DNA from: Anaerorhabdus sp036637135
GTDB lineage: Bacteria; Bacillota_I; Bacilli_A; Erysipelotrichales; Erysipelotrichaceae
Direction: 5' to 3'
Assembly: GCF_036637135.1 (NCBI RefSeq)
Contig: NZ_JAVWNC010000032.1
Location: forward strand, 1 to 24,113
Length of the DNA: 24,113 bases
Numbering within the stretch: the first letter of the stretch is position 1; every line of letters begins with the position of its first letter. A program made the position numbers and the translations under genes. This document shows, piece by piece, positions 7,408 through 14,066 of this stretch. Under the pieces are notes generated by a model, which searched no databases, had not been told where the DNA came from, and saw nothing but the letters and a program-made list of their open reading frames with translations.

Positions 7408-8331
7408 ATGGATGAAAAGTTTGTGTGTGATCGTGATGCAAAACTAAAGATTCAAGAAAATAATATACGAAATATGCTGGATCGCATGCAAGGAGGAATC
7501 ATTCTTTGTAATTTTAGTTTGTTGACTCAAAGCTCAGTGATAGAATACTTAAACCAAGGATGGACAGAGATAACCGGATATACTTTAGATCAACTTGAAG
7601 AAGAAAAGAATGGTAATCCGCAAGCGTTAATTTTGCCAGAGGATAAAAAATTTGCGGATGAGCAATATGCTGCACAAATGGCATGTGGTAATACTTATGA
7701 ACTCATGTATCAAATTACAAGACGTAATGGTGATATAAGATGGGTAATTGATAAAGGGGTTGTTTCATCACTACCTAATGGAATCATGCAAAATTTAAGT
7801 GTGGTAACAGATATTACTTCTCTTAAACAACAAGAAGAAGCAATGAAGGTGTTAGCACAACAAGATCAATTAACTGAAGTAAATAACAAGAATACATTTA
7901 ATACCGTTGCTAAGAAGATTTTAGAACGCCAAAGCGACAAGCTTCATGCATTATTGATGATTGATGTGGATGATTTTAAGGATGTGAATGATTCATTTGG
8001 TCATGCTATAGGTGATTCGGTATTAGAAAATGTTGCATCCCATTTGAAAGAAAGTTTTCGAAGCTGTGATGTTGTAGGAAGAGTTGGTGGTGATGAATTC
8101 GCGGTTCTTATTACGGATATTCCCAACGAAAGTATTGTGATTAAAAAAGCGGAACATGTCGAATATGTTATGAATGAAAAAGTAGTGGGTATACCTTCGT
8201 TCACAGTAAGTATAGGTATCGCTTATTCTAAAGATTATAATGGTTTTGACGAATTATTTGTTGCATCTGATAAAGCGTTATATTCTGCGAAGAAAAAGGG
8301 AAAAAATCAATTTCAAATTGCTAGTAAATAA
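7408..8331 (+). CDS. PAS-GGDEF diguanylate cyclase
   Basis: A 307-residue soluble signalling protein that should make cyclic di-GMP from two GTP. Residues about 20-140 form a PAS sensor domain (WTEITGYTLDQL, then RRNGDIRWVIDKG and a VVTDIT exit). A short linker (KQQEEAMKVLAQQD) leads into the GGDEF domain, with DVDDFKDVNDSFGHAIGD for metal and nucleotide binding and an intact GGDEF at 227-231. RSCD at 218-221, five residues before GGDEF, is an RxxD inhibitory site, so product inhibition is expected. No transmembrane segment is seen, so the signal is intracellular. The start has GGGAG upstream. The gene stands alone between two other units; no EAL partner is in the window. Confidence 0.93.
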   Translation: MDEKFVCDRDAKLKIQENNIRNMLDRMQGGIILCNFSLLTQSSVIEYLNQGWTEITGYTLDQLEEEKNGNPQALILPEDKKFADEQYAAQMACGNTYELMYQITRRNGDIRWVIDKGVVSSLPNGIMQNLSVVTDITSLKQQEEAMKVLAQQDQLTEVNNKNTFNTVAKKILERQSDKLHALLMIDVDDFKDVNDSFGHAIGDSVLENVASHLKESFRSCDVVGRVGGDEFAVLITDIPNESIVIKKAEHVEYVMNEKVVGIPSFTVSIGIAYSKDYNGFDELFVASDKALYSAKKKGKNQFQIASK

Positions 8332-8420
8332 AAGGAAAGTGATGTGTTGTTAGATTGTGACTAATAAACATATTACTTTTTATTTTATAAAACAAGTTTA
8401 AGCAAGTGACATTAATTTTA

Positions 8421-8435
8421 TCGAATATGATTCGA
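8421..8435. repeat. Perfect short inverted repeat upstream of the ABC-F gene
   Basis: TCGAAT (8421-8426) and ATTCGA (8430-8435) are separated by ATG. It is about 60 bp upstream of the ABC-F -10 element and could be an operator. It has no T run, so it is not a terminator. Confidence 0.3.
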
Positions 8436-8490
8436 GTTAGATGAATTAGTCTGACATTTCATACACAAGTTCGCATATTTCCTTTGTTCA

Positions 8491-8499
8491 TGGTATAAT
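8491..8499 (+). promoter_or_regulatory. Extended -10 promoter for the ABC-F gene
   Basis: TGGTATAAT is a TGn element with a consensus TATAAT, 28 bp before the ATG. A weak TTCGCA (8470-8475) lies 18 bp upstream. Confidence 0.6.
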
Positions 8500-8526
8500 T
8501 CTCATATTGCGTTTGGAGGTAATTGA

Positions 8527-10122
8527 ATGATAGGAACAAACAATATCAGTGTTCGTTTTGGACAAAGAACATTATATAAAGAAGTAAACATTAAATTTAC
8601 AAATGGAAATTGTTATGGATTAATTGGTGCTAATGGTGCTGGTAAGAGTACATTTCTAAGAGTGTTAAGTGGTGACTTACAACCGGATACAGGTGAAGTT
8701 TACATGGGGAGTAGAGAAACTCTTTTTACATTAAAACAAGATCACTTTGCTCATGAAGATGAACAAGTCATGAACGTAGTTCTACGTGGTAATGAAAGAC
8801 TCTATGCCATTATGGAAGAAAAAGATGCGTTATATGCAAAGACTGATTTTACAGATGAAGATGGAGAACGTGCAGGACATCTCGAATCTGAATTTGCTGA
8901 TCTTGATGGTTGGAATGCAGAAAGCCAAGTTGCAATTTTACTAAATGGGTTAGGAATTGATTCTGATTACCATGAAAAGTGTATGAAAGAATTATCGGAA
9001 AGTGAAAAAGTAAAAGTATTATTAGCTCAAGCATTATTCTCTGGAGCGGATACATTATTATTGGATGAACCTACCAATGGGTTGGATATAAAAGCCATTT
9101 CTTGGTTAGAACATTTCTTAATTAACTATGAAAATACAGTTATTGTTGTATCGCATGACCGTCACTTCTTGAATAAAGTATGTACTCATATTGCGGATGT
9201 TGATTTTGGAGAAATTCGTATTTACTCAGGAAACTATGACTTCTGGTATGAATCAAGTCAATTAATGGCTAAGCAACTAAAAGATGTGAATCGTAAGAAA
9301 GAAGATAAGATTAAAGAATTAGAAGAATTTATCGCTCGTTTCTCAGCGAATGCATCGAAGTCAAAACAAGCAACATCACGTAAGAAAACATTAGACAAAA
9401 TTGTATTGGATGATTTGAAACCATCAACACGTCGTTATCCATTCATTGATTTTAAACCAGCACGTGAATCAGGAAAACAAATTTTGAATTTAGAAGGTAT
9501 TTCTAAGGCTATTGAAGGAAGTACATTATTAAATAATATTAGTTTTTCAATGTTGCAAGGTGATAAAATTGCGTTAGTAGGTAATACAGTTGCATGTACT
9601 ACGTTACTTAAAATAATTAATGGAGATATGGATGCAGATAGTGGTGAGTTTAATTTAGGACAAACAATCACACCTTCATATGTTCCAATGGATAATTCAA
9701 AATATTTTGAAACAGATGATGATATTTGCACATGGTTATCTCGTTATACGGATAATGATGATATTTCATTCATTCGTGGTTTCTTAGGCAGAATGTTATT
9801 CACTGGTGAAGAAGCGCTAAAACAAGTTAAGGTATTATCGGGTGGAGAAAAAGCACGTTGTATGTTAAGTAAAGCGATGCTTGAATCACCAAATCTAGTT
9901 ATGCTAGATGATCCAACAAACCATTTGGATTTAGAAGCAATCACCTCATTGAATGATGGATTAATTAATACAAAAGCAGAATTACTATTTACATCTCATG
10001 ACCATCAGTTCTTACAAACAGTTGCGAATCGAATTATATTGATTCGTGAAGATGGAACAATGCAAGATTATCGTTGTACTTATGATGAGTATCTTGAAAA
10101 AGAATTAGGAATAGAAGAGTAG
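8527..10122 (+). CDS. ABC-F family ATPase (YkpA/YbiT-like)
   Basis: A 531-residue cytosolic protein with two ABC domains, no membrane segments, and a linker rich in KK/KE (about 250-310), as in ribosome-associated ABC-F proteins. Domain 1 has a normal Walker A GANGAGKS (Lys40) and Walker B DEPTNGLD (Glu181), but its signature is LSESE (156-160) instead of LSGGE. Domain 2 has a normal signature LSGGE (437-441), but Walker A reads GNTVACTT with Cys357 in place of Lys, and Walker B is DDPTNHLD (Asp462 for Glu). So one composite ATP site is intact and the other is degenerate on both faces. Likely role is translation-factor-like; antibiotic resistance is not indicated. GGAGG precedes the ATG. Confidence 0.92.
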   Translation: MIGTNNISVRFGQRTLYKEVNIKFTNGNCYGLIGANGAGKSTFLRVLSGDLQPDTGEVYMGSRETLFTLKQDHFAHEDEQVMNVVLRGNERLYAIMEEKDALYAKTDFTDEDGERAGHLESEFADLDGWNAESQVAILLNGLGIDSDYHEKCMKELSESEKVKVLLAQALFSGADTLLLDEPTNGLDIKAISWLEHFLINYENTVIVVSHDRHFLNKVCTHIADVDFGEIRIYSGNYDFWYESSQLMAKQLKDVNRKKEDKIKELEEFIARFSANASKSKQATSRKKTLDKIVLDDLKPSTRRYPFIDFKPARESGKQILNLEGISKAIEGSTLLNNISFSMLQGDKIALVGNTVACTTLLKIINGDMDADSGEFNLGQTITPSYVPMDNSKYFETDDDICTWLSRYTDNDDISFIRGFLGRMLFTGEEALKQVKVLSGGEKARCMLSKAMLESPNLVMLDDPTNHLDLEAITSLNDGLINTKAELLFTSHDHQFLQTVANRIILIREDGTMQDYRCTYDEYLEKELGIEE

Positions 10123-10150
10123 ACAAGCTAAAAAGCTTGTTTTCTTTTTA
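10123..10150 (+). terminator. Rho-independent terminator after the ABC-F gene
   Basis: ACAAGCT (10123-10129) and AGCTTGT (10134-10140) form a 7-bp stem with an AAAA loop, followed by TTTCTTTTTA. It begins at the base after the stop codon. Confidence 0.85.
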
Positions 10151-10151
10151 T

Positions 10152-10191
10152 GTAAATAAAAACTTCGCTAGGTATATAACAAGCGAAGTTT
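10152..10191 (-). terminator. Terminator of the DHH phosphoesterase gene
   Basis: AAACTTCGCT (10160-10169) and AGCGAAGTTT (10182-10191) form a perfect 10-bp stem. Read leftward it is followed by TTTTATTT, so it ends the minus-strand gene that converges on the ABC-F gene. Confidence 0.8.
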
Positions 10192-10195
10192 ATCT

Positions 10196-11113
10196 TTATT
10201 TATTGAGTACTTTAATTTCATCAATAAGTGATTCTAATTTTGTATTCATCTCTTCATCGGTGAATTGGCAAGTTCCTACAACTTTATGACCTCCGCCACC
10301 ATACTTAAGCATAAGATTACCAACATCCATTGTACATGTCTTATTGAGTACGCTATAACCTACTGCGGCACTACATCCTAAACCACCTTTACCATTCACA
10401 ATCCATACGGATAAGTTTGCTTCAGGGTACAGGCTATAAATTAAGAAACGGTTGCCAGCGTAAATTGGATCAACACCTCTTAAGTCAGAAATGACTGTTT
10501 TATTTTCAATGTGTGTATGTTCCTGTATCATCTTGATGAACATATCATTTTGTTGCCAATAAAGTTCGACACGCTCTTGAACATCAGGTAATCCAAGGAT
10601 ATCTTCAATTGTATGATCTGCGCAATAAGTAATCATATCTTCCATTAATTGGTAATTACTGATTCTAAAGTTTCTAAAGCGACCAAGACCAGTACGGGGA
10701 TCCATAATAAATCCAAGTAGTACCCAATCTTTAGGGTGAAGTATTTCATCAATTGTTAAATTAGCACTATCAACTTTATCAACTGCATCTAATATAGCTT
10801 CAAAATTTGGGAAAGCTTCTGCACCGCCATAGTAATCATAAATTACATGTGCACAACTTGGGCAAAGTCTACTTTCTCCAATATATTTTCCTTTATAAGC
10901 GTTTCTTTCTGTTTCACTCGAATGATGATCAAACCATAATCCGCAACCCTTTACATAAGGAACATTTGCTAAGCAGTCATCTTGTCCAATCTCTACAATA
11001 CCATCTTGTAAATCCTTAGGATGAACAAATTTCCAACTATTAACAATTCCTTTATATTTCAGTAATACGGCACAAGCTAATCCATCAAAGTCTGATCTTG
11101 TTATCAGTCTCAT
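10196..11113 (-). CDS. DHH family phosphoesterase
   Basis: A 305-residue protein of the DHH/DHHA1 superfamily, which hydrolyses phosphodiester or phosphoanhydride bonds (oligonucleotides, pAp, cyclic dinucleotides or polyphosphate). Metal-binding motifs are TRSDFDG (Asp8, Asp10) and WFDHHSS (Asp62, His63, His64); DAVDKVDSA at about 109-117 supplies further ligands. The C-terminal substrate-binding motif GGGGH is at 272-276. Cys84 and Cys87 (CPSC) form an extra CxxC pair. There are no membrane or PAS segments, so it is not GdpP-like. The start has GGAGGT seven bases upstream and an extended -10 (TGATATACT) beyond it. The substrate cannot be decided from sequence alone. Confidence 0.88.
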   Translation of the reverse strand: MRLITRSDFDGLACAVLLKYKGIVNSWKFVHPKDLQDGIVEIGQDDCLANVPYVKGCGLWFDHHSSETERNAYKGKYIGESRLCPSCAHVIYDYYGGAEAFPNFEAILDAVDKVDSANLTIDEILHPKDWVLLGFIMDPRTGLGRFRNFRISNYQLMEDMITYCADHTIEDILGLPDVQERVELYWQQNDMFIKMIQEHTHIENKTVISDLRGVDPIYAGNRFLIYSLYPEANLSVWIVNGKGGLGCSAAVGYSVLNKTCTMDVGNLMLKYGGGGHKVVGTCQFTDEEMNTKLESLIDEIKVLNK

Positions 11114-11137
11114 TGTTGTACCTCCATCTATAAATAC

Positions 11138-11146
11138 AGTATATCA
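11138..11146 (-). promoter_or_regulatory. Extended -10 promoter for the DHH gene
   Basis: On the minus strand this reads TGATATACT, about 25 bp before the ATG. No convincing -35 is seen at normal spacing. Confidence 0.5.
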
Positions 11147-11226
11147 CTAAGGATTCAAAAAGGTATGTATAAAATAAATAACTTAATAAAATGAATAAAT
11201 AGGATTATTGAATTGATTCATATTTC

Positions 11227-11254
11227 TTGAATTACTTATTTCTTAGTGTACAAT
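11227..11254 (+). promoter_or_regulatory. Promoter for gloA
   Basis: TTGAAT (11227-11232) and TACAAT (11249-11254) are separated by 16 bp. Transcription would start about 15 bp before the ATG at 11276, just ahead of the Shine-Dalgarno. Confidence 0.5.
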
Positions 11255-11275
11255 TTTAACTATGGAGGTAAGGGT

Positions 11276-11644
11276 ATGAAATTTAAAATGATACATGAAA
11301 ATTACAATGTTAAAAATCTAGAACAATCACTTGAATTCTATGATAAAGCATTAGGGTTAAAAGAAGTAAGAAGAAAAATAGCGGACGATGGGTCGTTTAT
11401 TATTGTTTATTTAGGTGATAATCAAAGTGGTTTTGAATTAGAACTGACATGGCTAAGAGATTTTGATCGCCCGTATGATTTAGGCGATAGTGAGTTTCAC
11501 TTAGCTTTTCAAACTGATGACTATGAAGAAGCATATAAAAAACATAAGGAAATGGGTTGTATTTGTTTTGAAAATCCATCAATGGGAATCTATTTTATTG
11601 AGGATCCAGATGGTTACTGGTTAGAAGTAGTACCAACTAAATAA
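11276..11644 (+). CDS. gloA: Glyoxalase I (lactoylglutathione lyase-like)
   Basis: A 122-residue vicinal oxygen chelate protein. Metal ligands line up with E. coli GloA: His7 (MIHENYNV), Glu56 (ELELTW), His75 (FHLAFQTDD) and Glu117 (YWLEVVP). FIEDPDGYWLEV is the family C-terminal signature. The activity would convert the hemithioacetal of methylglyoxal and a cellular thiol; the thiol used here is unknown. The ATG at 11276 is chosen because GGAGG lies 7 bp upstream; a GTG 30 bp earlier would overlap the promoter -10 region. It is cotranscribed with the metallo-beta-lactamase gene that starts 1 bp after its stop. Confidence 0.9.
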   Translation: MKFKMIHENYNVKNLEQSLEFYDKALGLKEVRRKIADDGSFIIVYLGDNQSGFELELTWLRDFDRPYDLGDSEFHLAFQTDDYEEAYKKHKEMGCICFENPSMGIYFIEDPDGYWLEVVPTK

Positions 11645-11645
11645 A

Positions 11646-12323
11646 ATGAAAATTACATATATTGGTCACAGTGGTTTTCTTGTTGAGTTAGAAAACCATT
11701 ACCTATTATTTGACTACTTCGAAGGAGATCTACCTGTATTAGATTCAAATAAAAAACTACTCATATTTTCTAGTCATAATCATCATGATCATTACAATCC
11801 AAAGATTTGGAAATTAAACCATTCTACTGATAATACGATTTATATTTTATCATTTGATATTCCACTAATTGATACTCAAATGAAGAATGTTTATCAAATG
11901 AAACCTTATGAAAATCTTTGTTTAGATGATGGAGAAATTGTAATACATACATTTAAATCGACAGATGAAGGTGTTGCTTTTCTTGTGGAAATATCGGGTA
12001 AAGTAATTTATCACGCAGGAGATTTAAATATGTGGAAATGGGAAGAAGAAAGCGATAAGTATAACAAGGCAATGGAGGATAATTATCTCAAGGAATTAGA
12101 GTTAATTCAAAAGTATAGAATTGATATTGCATTCTTGCCATTGGATCCTAGACAAGAGAGATATGCATATGATGGTATTAAATCTTTTGTTGAAAAGGTT
12201 AATTCTAAGATGATATTCCCAATGCATTTTTGGAAGGATTATTCAGTTATTGAAAAGTTTAAAACTGATACACAGATATCAATTATGAACATTGAATATG
12301 AAGGACAAGAATATACATTTTAA
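11646..12323 (+). CDS. Metallo-beta-lactamase-fold hydrolase (UlaG/UPF0173-like)
   Basis: A 225-residue cytosolic protein with the metallo-beta-lactamase motif HNHHDH (His44, His46, Asp48, His49), the later ligands His123 and Asp126 in IYHAGDLNMW, and His194 in FPMHFW. The N-terminal ITYIGHSGFLVEL is typical of the COG2220 branch (UlaG-like lactonases and relatives), not of glyoxalase II. It begins 1 bp after the gloA stop with no strong Shine-Dalgarno of its own, so it is probably translated by coupling. Pairing with gloA suggests a role in reactive aldehyde or lactone clearance, but the substrate is unknown. No clear terminator follows before the antitoxin RNA promoter. Confidence 0.88.
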   Translation: MKITYIGHSGFLVELENHYLLFDYFEGDLPVLDSNKKLLIFSSHNHHDHYNPKIWKLNHSTDNTIYILSFDIPLIDTQMKNVYQMKPYENLCLDDGEIVIHTFKSTDEGVAFLVEISGKVIYHAGDLNMWKWEEESDKYNKAMEDNYLKELELIQKYRIDIAFLPLDPRQERYAYDGIKSFVEKVNSKMIFPMHFWKDYSVIEKFKTDTQISIMNIEYEGQEYTF

Positions 12324-12367
12324 GTTAGCAAAAAATTAATTTTGATAGAATAAATAGGTGTTGAATA

Positions 12368-12395
12368 TTGACGGTTAGAGAGTGAATGATATAAT
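12368..12395 (+). promoter_or_regulatory. Promoter of the antitoxin RNA (RNA II-like)
   Basis: TTGACG (12368-12373), a 16-bp spacer and TATAAT (12390-12395), also preceded by TGA to give an extended -10. It is among the best promoters in the window. Start expected at about 12402, just before the 5' repeat. Confidence 0.8.
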
Positions 12396-12401
12396 AATAA
12401 C

Positions 12402-12466
12402 GTCAGTAATGCTCACAGGTTCAAAGGAACCAAAGAAAAACACAAGGTGGCTGCCTTGTGTTTTTT
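12402..12466 (+). ncRNA. Antitoxin RNA of an Fst/par-type type I toxin-antitoxin locus
   Basis: A transcript of about 65 nt runs from the promoter at 12368-12395 to the terminator at 12436-12466. It begins with TCAGTAATGCTCAC (12403-12416), which can pair over 14 positions (one G-U) with the toxin mRNA region covering its start codon (12556-12569). A small hairpin follows, GGTTC-AAAG-GAACC (12418-12431), then the terminator stem shared with the toxin mRNA. Size, layout and the two complementary zones (5' repeat and terminator) match RNA II of the pAD1 par system. Existence of the RNA is inferred from sequence. Confidence 0.75.
12436..12466. terminator. Bidirectional terminator shared by toxin mRNA and antitoxin RNA
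   Basis: AAAAACACAAGG (12436-12447) pairs with CCTTGTGTTTTT (12454-12465) across a 6-nt loop TGGCTG. T runs are present in both directions, so it can end both converging transcripts and leave them complementary at their 3' ends. Confidence 0.9.
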
Positions 12467-12482
12467 AATGCTTGGCTTATTA

Positions 12483-12569
12483 CTAATCGTTTCTTCTATC
12501 AAGCCATTTGTAAATATAATATGCTACTATACTAGCCACAACAGAAGCTATTATTTCAGTAATACTCAC
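12483..12569 (-). CDS. Fst-like small membrane toxin (28 residues)
   Basis: The ORF starts at GTG 12569 and ends with TAG. The peptide is MSITEIIASVVASIVAYY, then IYKWLDRRND: one hydrophobic helix followed by a charged tail. The spacing IA, about 13 residues, WLD-x-R matches the Fst toxin family (IAP...WLDKR), though the usual Pro after IA is Ser here. Fst-type peptides insert in the membrane and stop growth when their antitoxin RNA is lost. No other in-frame start exists before an upstream stop. A Shine-Dalgarno-like AAGGGA lies at 12586-12581, 11 nt from GTG, inside a leader hairpin that would hide it. The surrounding repeats and RNAs support a real gene more than its length alone could. 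Confidence 0.78.
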   Translation of the reverse strand: MSITEIIASVVASIVAYYIYKWLDRRND

Positions 12570-12571
12570 CT

Positions 12572-12602
12572 GAACTCACTTCCCTTCAGGCTAAATGAGT
12601 TC
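12572..12602 (-). promoter_or_regulatory. Leader hairpin hiding the toxin ribosome binding site
   Basis: In the toxin mRNA GAACTCA (12602-12596) pairs with TGAGTTC (12578-12572), leaving the AAGGGA site (12586-12581) in the loop. An alternative helix, CCTGAA (12590-12585) with TTCAGG (12574-12569), reaches the first base of the GTG start. Either could limit translation. Confidence 0.6.
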
Positions 12603-12619
12603 GTGATTAGTAATAGATA

Positions 12620-12625
12620 ATTATA
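12620..12625 (-). promoter_or_regulatory. Promoter (-10) of the toxin mRNA
   Basis: The minus strand reads TATAAT. The predicted start near 12613 leaves a leader of about 45 nt before the GTG and a transcript of roughly 180 nt to the shared terminator. The -35 region is poor. Confidence 0.5.
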
Positions 12626-12660
12626 TCTTATATTTACAGTGAAAAGGTCTCGTTGTGTCC

Positions 12661-12682
12661 CAAATATATTAAGATATATTTG
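12661..12682. repeat. Perfect 9-bp inverted repeat between toxin and arsR promoters
   Basis: CAAATATAT (12661-12669) and ATATATTTG (12674-12682) flank TAAG. It has no T run and sits between divergent promoters, so it is more likely an operator than a terminator. Confidence 0.5.
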
Positions 12683-12692
12683 ATTAAACATA

Positions 12693-12720
12693 TTGACGAA
12701 TATCGATATGATGATATACT
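12693..12720 (+). promoter_or_regulatory. arsR operon promoter
   Basis: TTGACG (12693-12698) and TATACT (12715-12720) at 16-bp spacing; TGA before the -10 makes it an extended -10 as well. A proposed ArsR site lies between the boxes and another just after the start point. Confidence 0.75.
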
Positions 12721-12745
12721 TTATACATCGATGAATATCGATGTG
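12698..12745. promoter_or_regulatory. Probable ArsR operator pair
   Basis: GAATATCGATATG (12698-12710) and GAATATCGATGTG (12733-12745) are direct repeats agreeing at 12 of 13 bases and set 35 bp apart. The second is also part of a palindrome, CATCGAT-GAAT-ATCGATG (12726-12743); the first contains the palindrome ATATCGATAT. Bound repressor would block both the promoter spacer and the start region. Confidence 0.6.
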
Positions 12746-12753
12746 AGGTATTT

Positions 12754-13053
12754 ATGAATAACTTGGAAATTGCAATTTTGTTTAAAGCATTGTGCGATGA
12801 AAATCGCGTAACGATTATGGAACTATTAAAAAGTGGTGAAAAGTGTGCGTGTATTCTTTTGGAAGAATTACAAATAGGACAATCAACTTTATCTCATCAT
12901 ATGAAGATTTTATGTGATAGTAAAATGGTGGTTTCACGAAAAGAAGGAAAATGGACTTACTATTCAGTGAATGAAAATAAAATAGAAGAAGCAACTCATT
13001 ATCTAACAACTTTTTCAACAAGTAAAAAGGATAAGAAATGTTTATGCAAATAA
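12754..13053 (+). CDS. arsR: ArsR/SmtB family arsenic-responsive repressor
   Basis: A 99-residue winged-helix repressor. The motif GEKCACILLEEL (Cys31, Cys33) corresponds to the arsenite-binding ELCVCDL helix of classical ArsR, and the recognition helix is GQSTLSHHMKIL. A C-terminal CLC (Cys96, Cys98) gives a third and fourth thiol. Arsenite or a related metalloid would release it from DNA and induce the operon. GAGG precedes the ATG. Its last 16 bp overlap the start of the permease gene, so the operon is arsR, permease, thioredoxin-like gene, ACR3 and arsC. Two putative operator copies surround its own promoter, consistent with autorepression. Confidence 0.93.
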   Translation: MNNLEIAILFKALCDENRVTIMELLKSGEKCACILLEELQIGQSTLSHHMKILCDSKMVVSRKEGKWTYYSVNENKIEEATHYLTTFSTSKKDKKCLCK

Positions 13054-14057
13054 TTGAAACGGTTTTATTGTTTATACAAAACCAAGTATTAGGAATGAAG
13101 TGGCTTAATGAACTGATTGGTTTTGGATTGAGTTCATTAGGAATGGATTTAAGTACAAGGATTGGGAGTAGTATTCAATTCTTTATTTATGATGTAATCA
13201 AGATTTTGTTATTGCTATCAATTTTAATTTTTATTATTTCGTATGTTCAAAGTTATTTTCCACCGGAAAGAACTAAACGTATACTGGGAAAATACAAAGG
13301 AATAGTAGCAAACACTTTAGGAGCATTACTAGGAACAGTAACACCATTCTGTTCTTGCTCATCAATACCTTTGTTTATTGGGTTTACTAATGCTGGATTA
13401 CCAATAGGAGTTACCTTTAGTTTCCTAATCAGTTCACCACTTGTGGATTTAGGGGCGTTCATTCTTTTAGTAAGTATATTTGGTGTAAAGATTGCAATTA
13501 TTTATGTTGTTGTGGGGTTAATACTAGCGGTAGTTGGTGGAACTGTAATTGATAAATTACACATGGAAAATGAAGTAGAAGATTATGTCCATCAAATAAC
13601 ATCAATCAACATAGAGGAACCAGATTTATCAAAATCTGATCGTATAGAATATGCAAAGGAACAAACACTGCAGACTGTTAAAAAAGTTTTTGTTTATGTT
13701 CTGGTGGGAGTAGGAGTAGGAGCGCTTATTCATAATTGGATTCCACAAGAGTGGATTCAAAGTATATTGGGAAGTGAAAATCCTTTCTCAGTAATTATTG
13801 CGACGCTTGTTGGATTACCAATGTATGCTGATATTTTTGGAACTATACCCATTGCAGAAGCTTTATTTACAAAAGGTGTAGGCGTTGGAACAATTCTTGC
13901 CTTTATGATGGCAGTTACAGCGTTATCATTACCTTCGATTATTATGTTAAGAAAAGCAGTGAAGCCAAAACTATTAATTCTATTTGTAAGTATAGTGACA
14001 ATTGGAATTATTCTGATAGGCTATTTATTTAATGCATTACAATTTATGTTCATTTAG
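13038..14057 (+). CDS. ArsP-type permease (COG0701/UPF0718)
   Basis: A 339-residue polytopic membrane protein. The conserved motif TPFCSCSSIPLFIGF (Cys105, Cys107) marks the COG0701 permease family; a second half has LVGLPMYADIFGTIPIAEAL. Characterised ArsP members export trivalent organoarsenicals such as methylarsenite and roxarsone derivatives. Others in the family have unknown metal or thiol substrates, so the substrate is inferred from the operon. The start at 13038 has AAAGG upstream and overlaps arsR; a second ATG at 13044 is possible. The thioredoxin-like gene follows 9 bp later with a strong AGGAGG, a pairing often seen for this family. Confidence 0.87.
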   Translation: MFMQIIETVLLFIQNQVLGMKWLNELIGFGLSSLGMDLSTRIGSSIQFFIYDVIKILLLLSILIFIISYVQSYFPPERTKRILGKYKGIVANTLGALLGTVTPFCSCSSIPLFIGFTNAGLPIGVTFSFLISSPLVDLGAFILLVSIFGVKIAIIYVVVGLILAVVGGTVIDKLHMENEVEDYVHQITSINIEEPDLSKSDRIEYAKEQTLQTVKKVFVYVLVGVGVGALIHNWIPQEWIQSILGSENPFSVIIATLVGLPMYADIFGTIPIAEALFTKGVGVGTILAFMMAVTALSLPSIIMLRKAVKPKLLILFVSIVTIGIILIGYLFNALQFMFI

Positions 14058-14066
14058 GAGGAACTT

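Larger units (their letters stand above)
12403..12569. repeat. Direct repeat pair linking antitoxin 5' end and toxin start
   Basis: TCAGTAATGCTCAC at 12403-12416 and TCAGTAATACTCAC at 12556-12569 agree at 13 of 14 positions; the sole difference gives a G-U pair. Because the two transcripts run in opposite directions, the repeats make the RNAs complementary at the toxin start codon, as DRa and DRb do in par. Confidence 0.9.
12478..12615. repeat. 11-nt inverted repeat able to close the toxin mRNA
   Basis: TATTACTAATC (12478-12488) and GATTAGTAATA (12605-12615) are perfect reverse complements. In the leftward toxin transcript one copy is at the extreme 5' end and the other covers the stop codon, so the mRNA can fold end to end. 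Long-range helices of this kind are common in type I toxin mRNAs. Confidence 0.8.

Noticed and set aside
9435..9731. Minus-strand ORF of 98 codons inside the ABC-F gene
   Set aside because: It lies entirely antisense to a well-supported gene, has no ribosome site or family resemblance, and mirrors the coding strand.
12436..12466. Simple terminator of the gloA/MBL operon
   Set aside because: It lies over 110 bp after that operon's stop and directly after a strong promoter. Its two-sided T runs and the facing toxin ORF make a shared terminator for converging RNAs the better reading.
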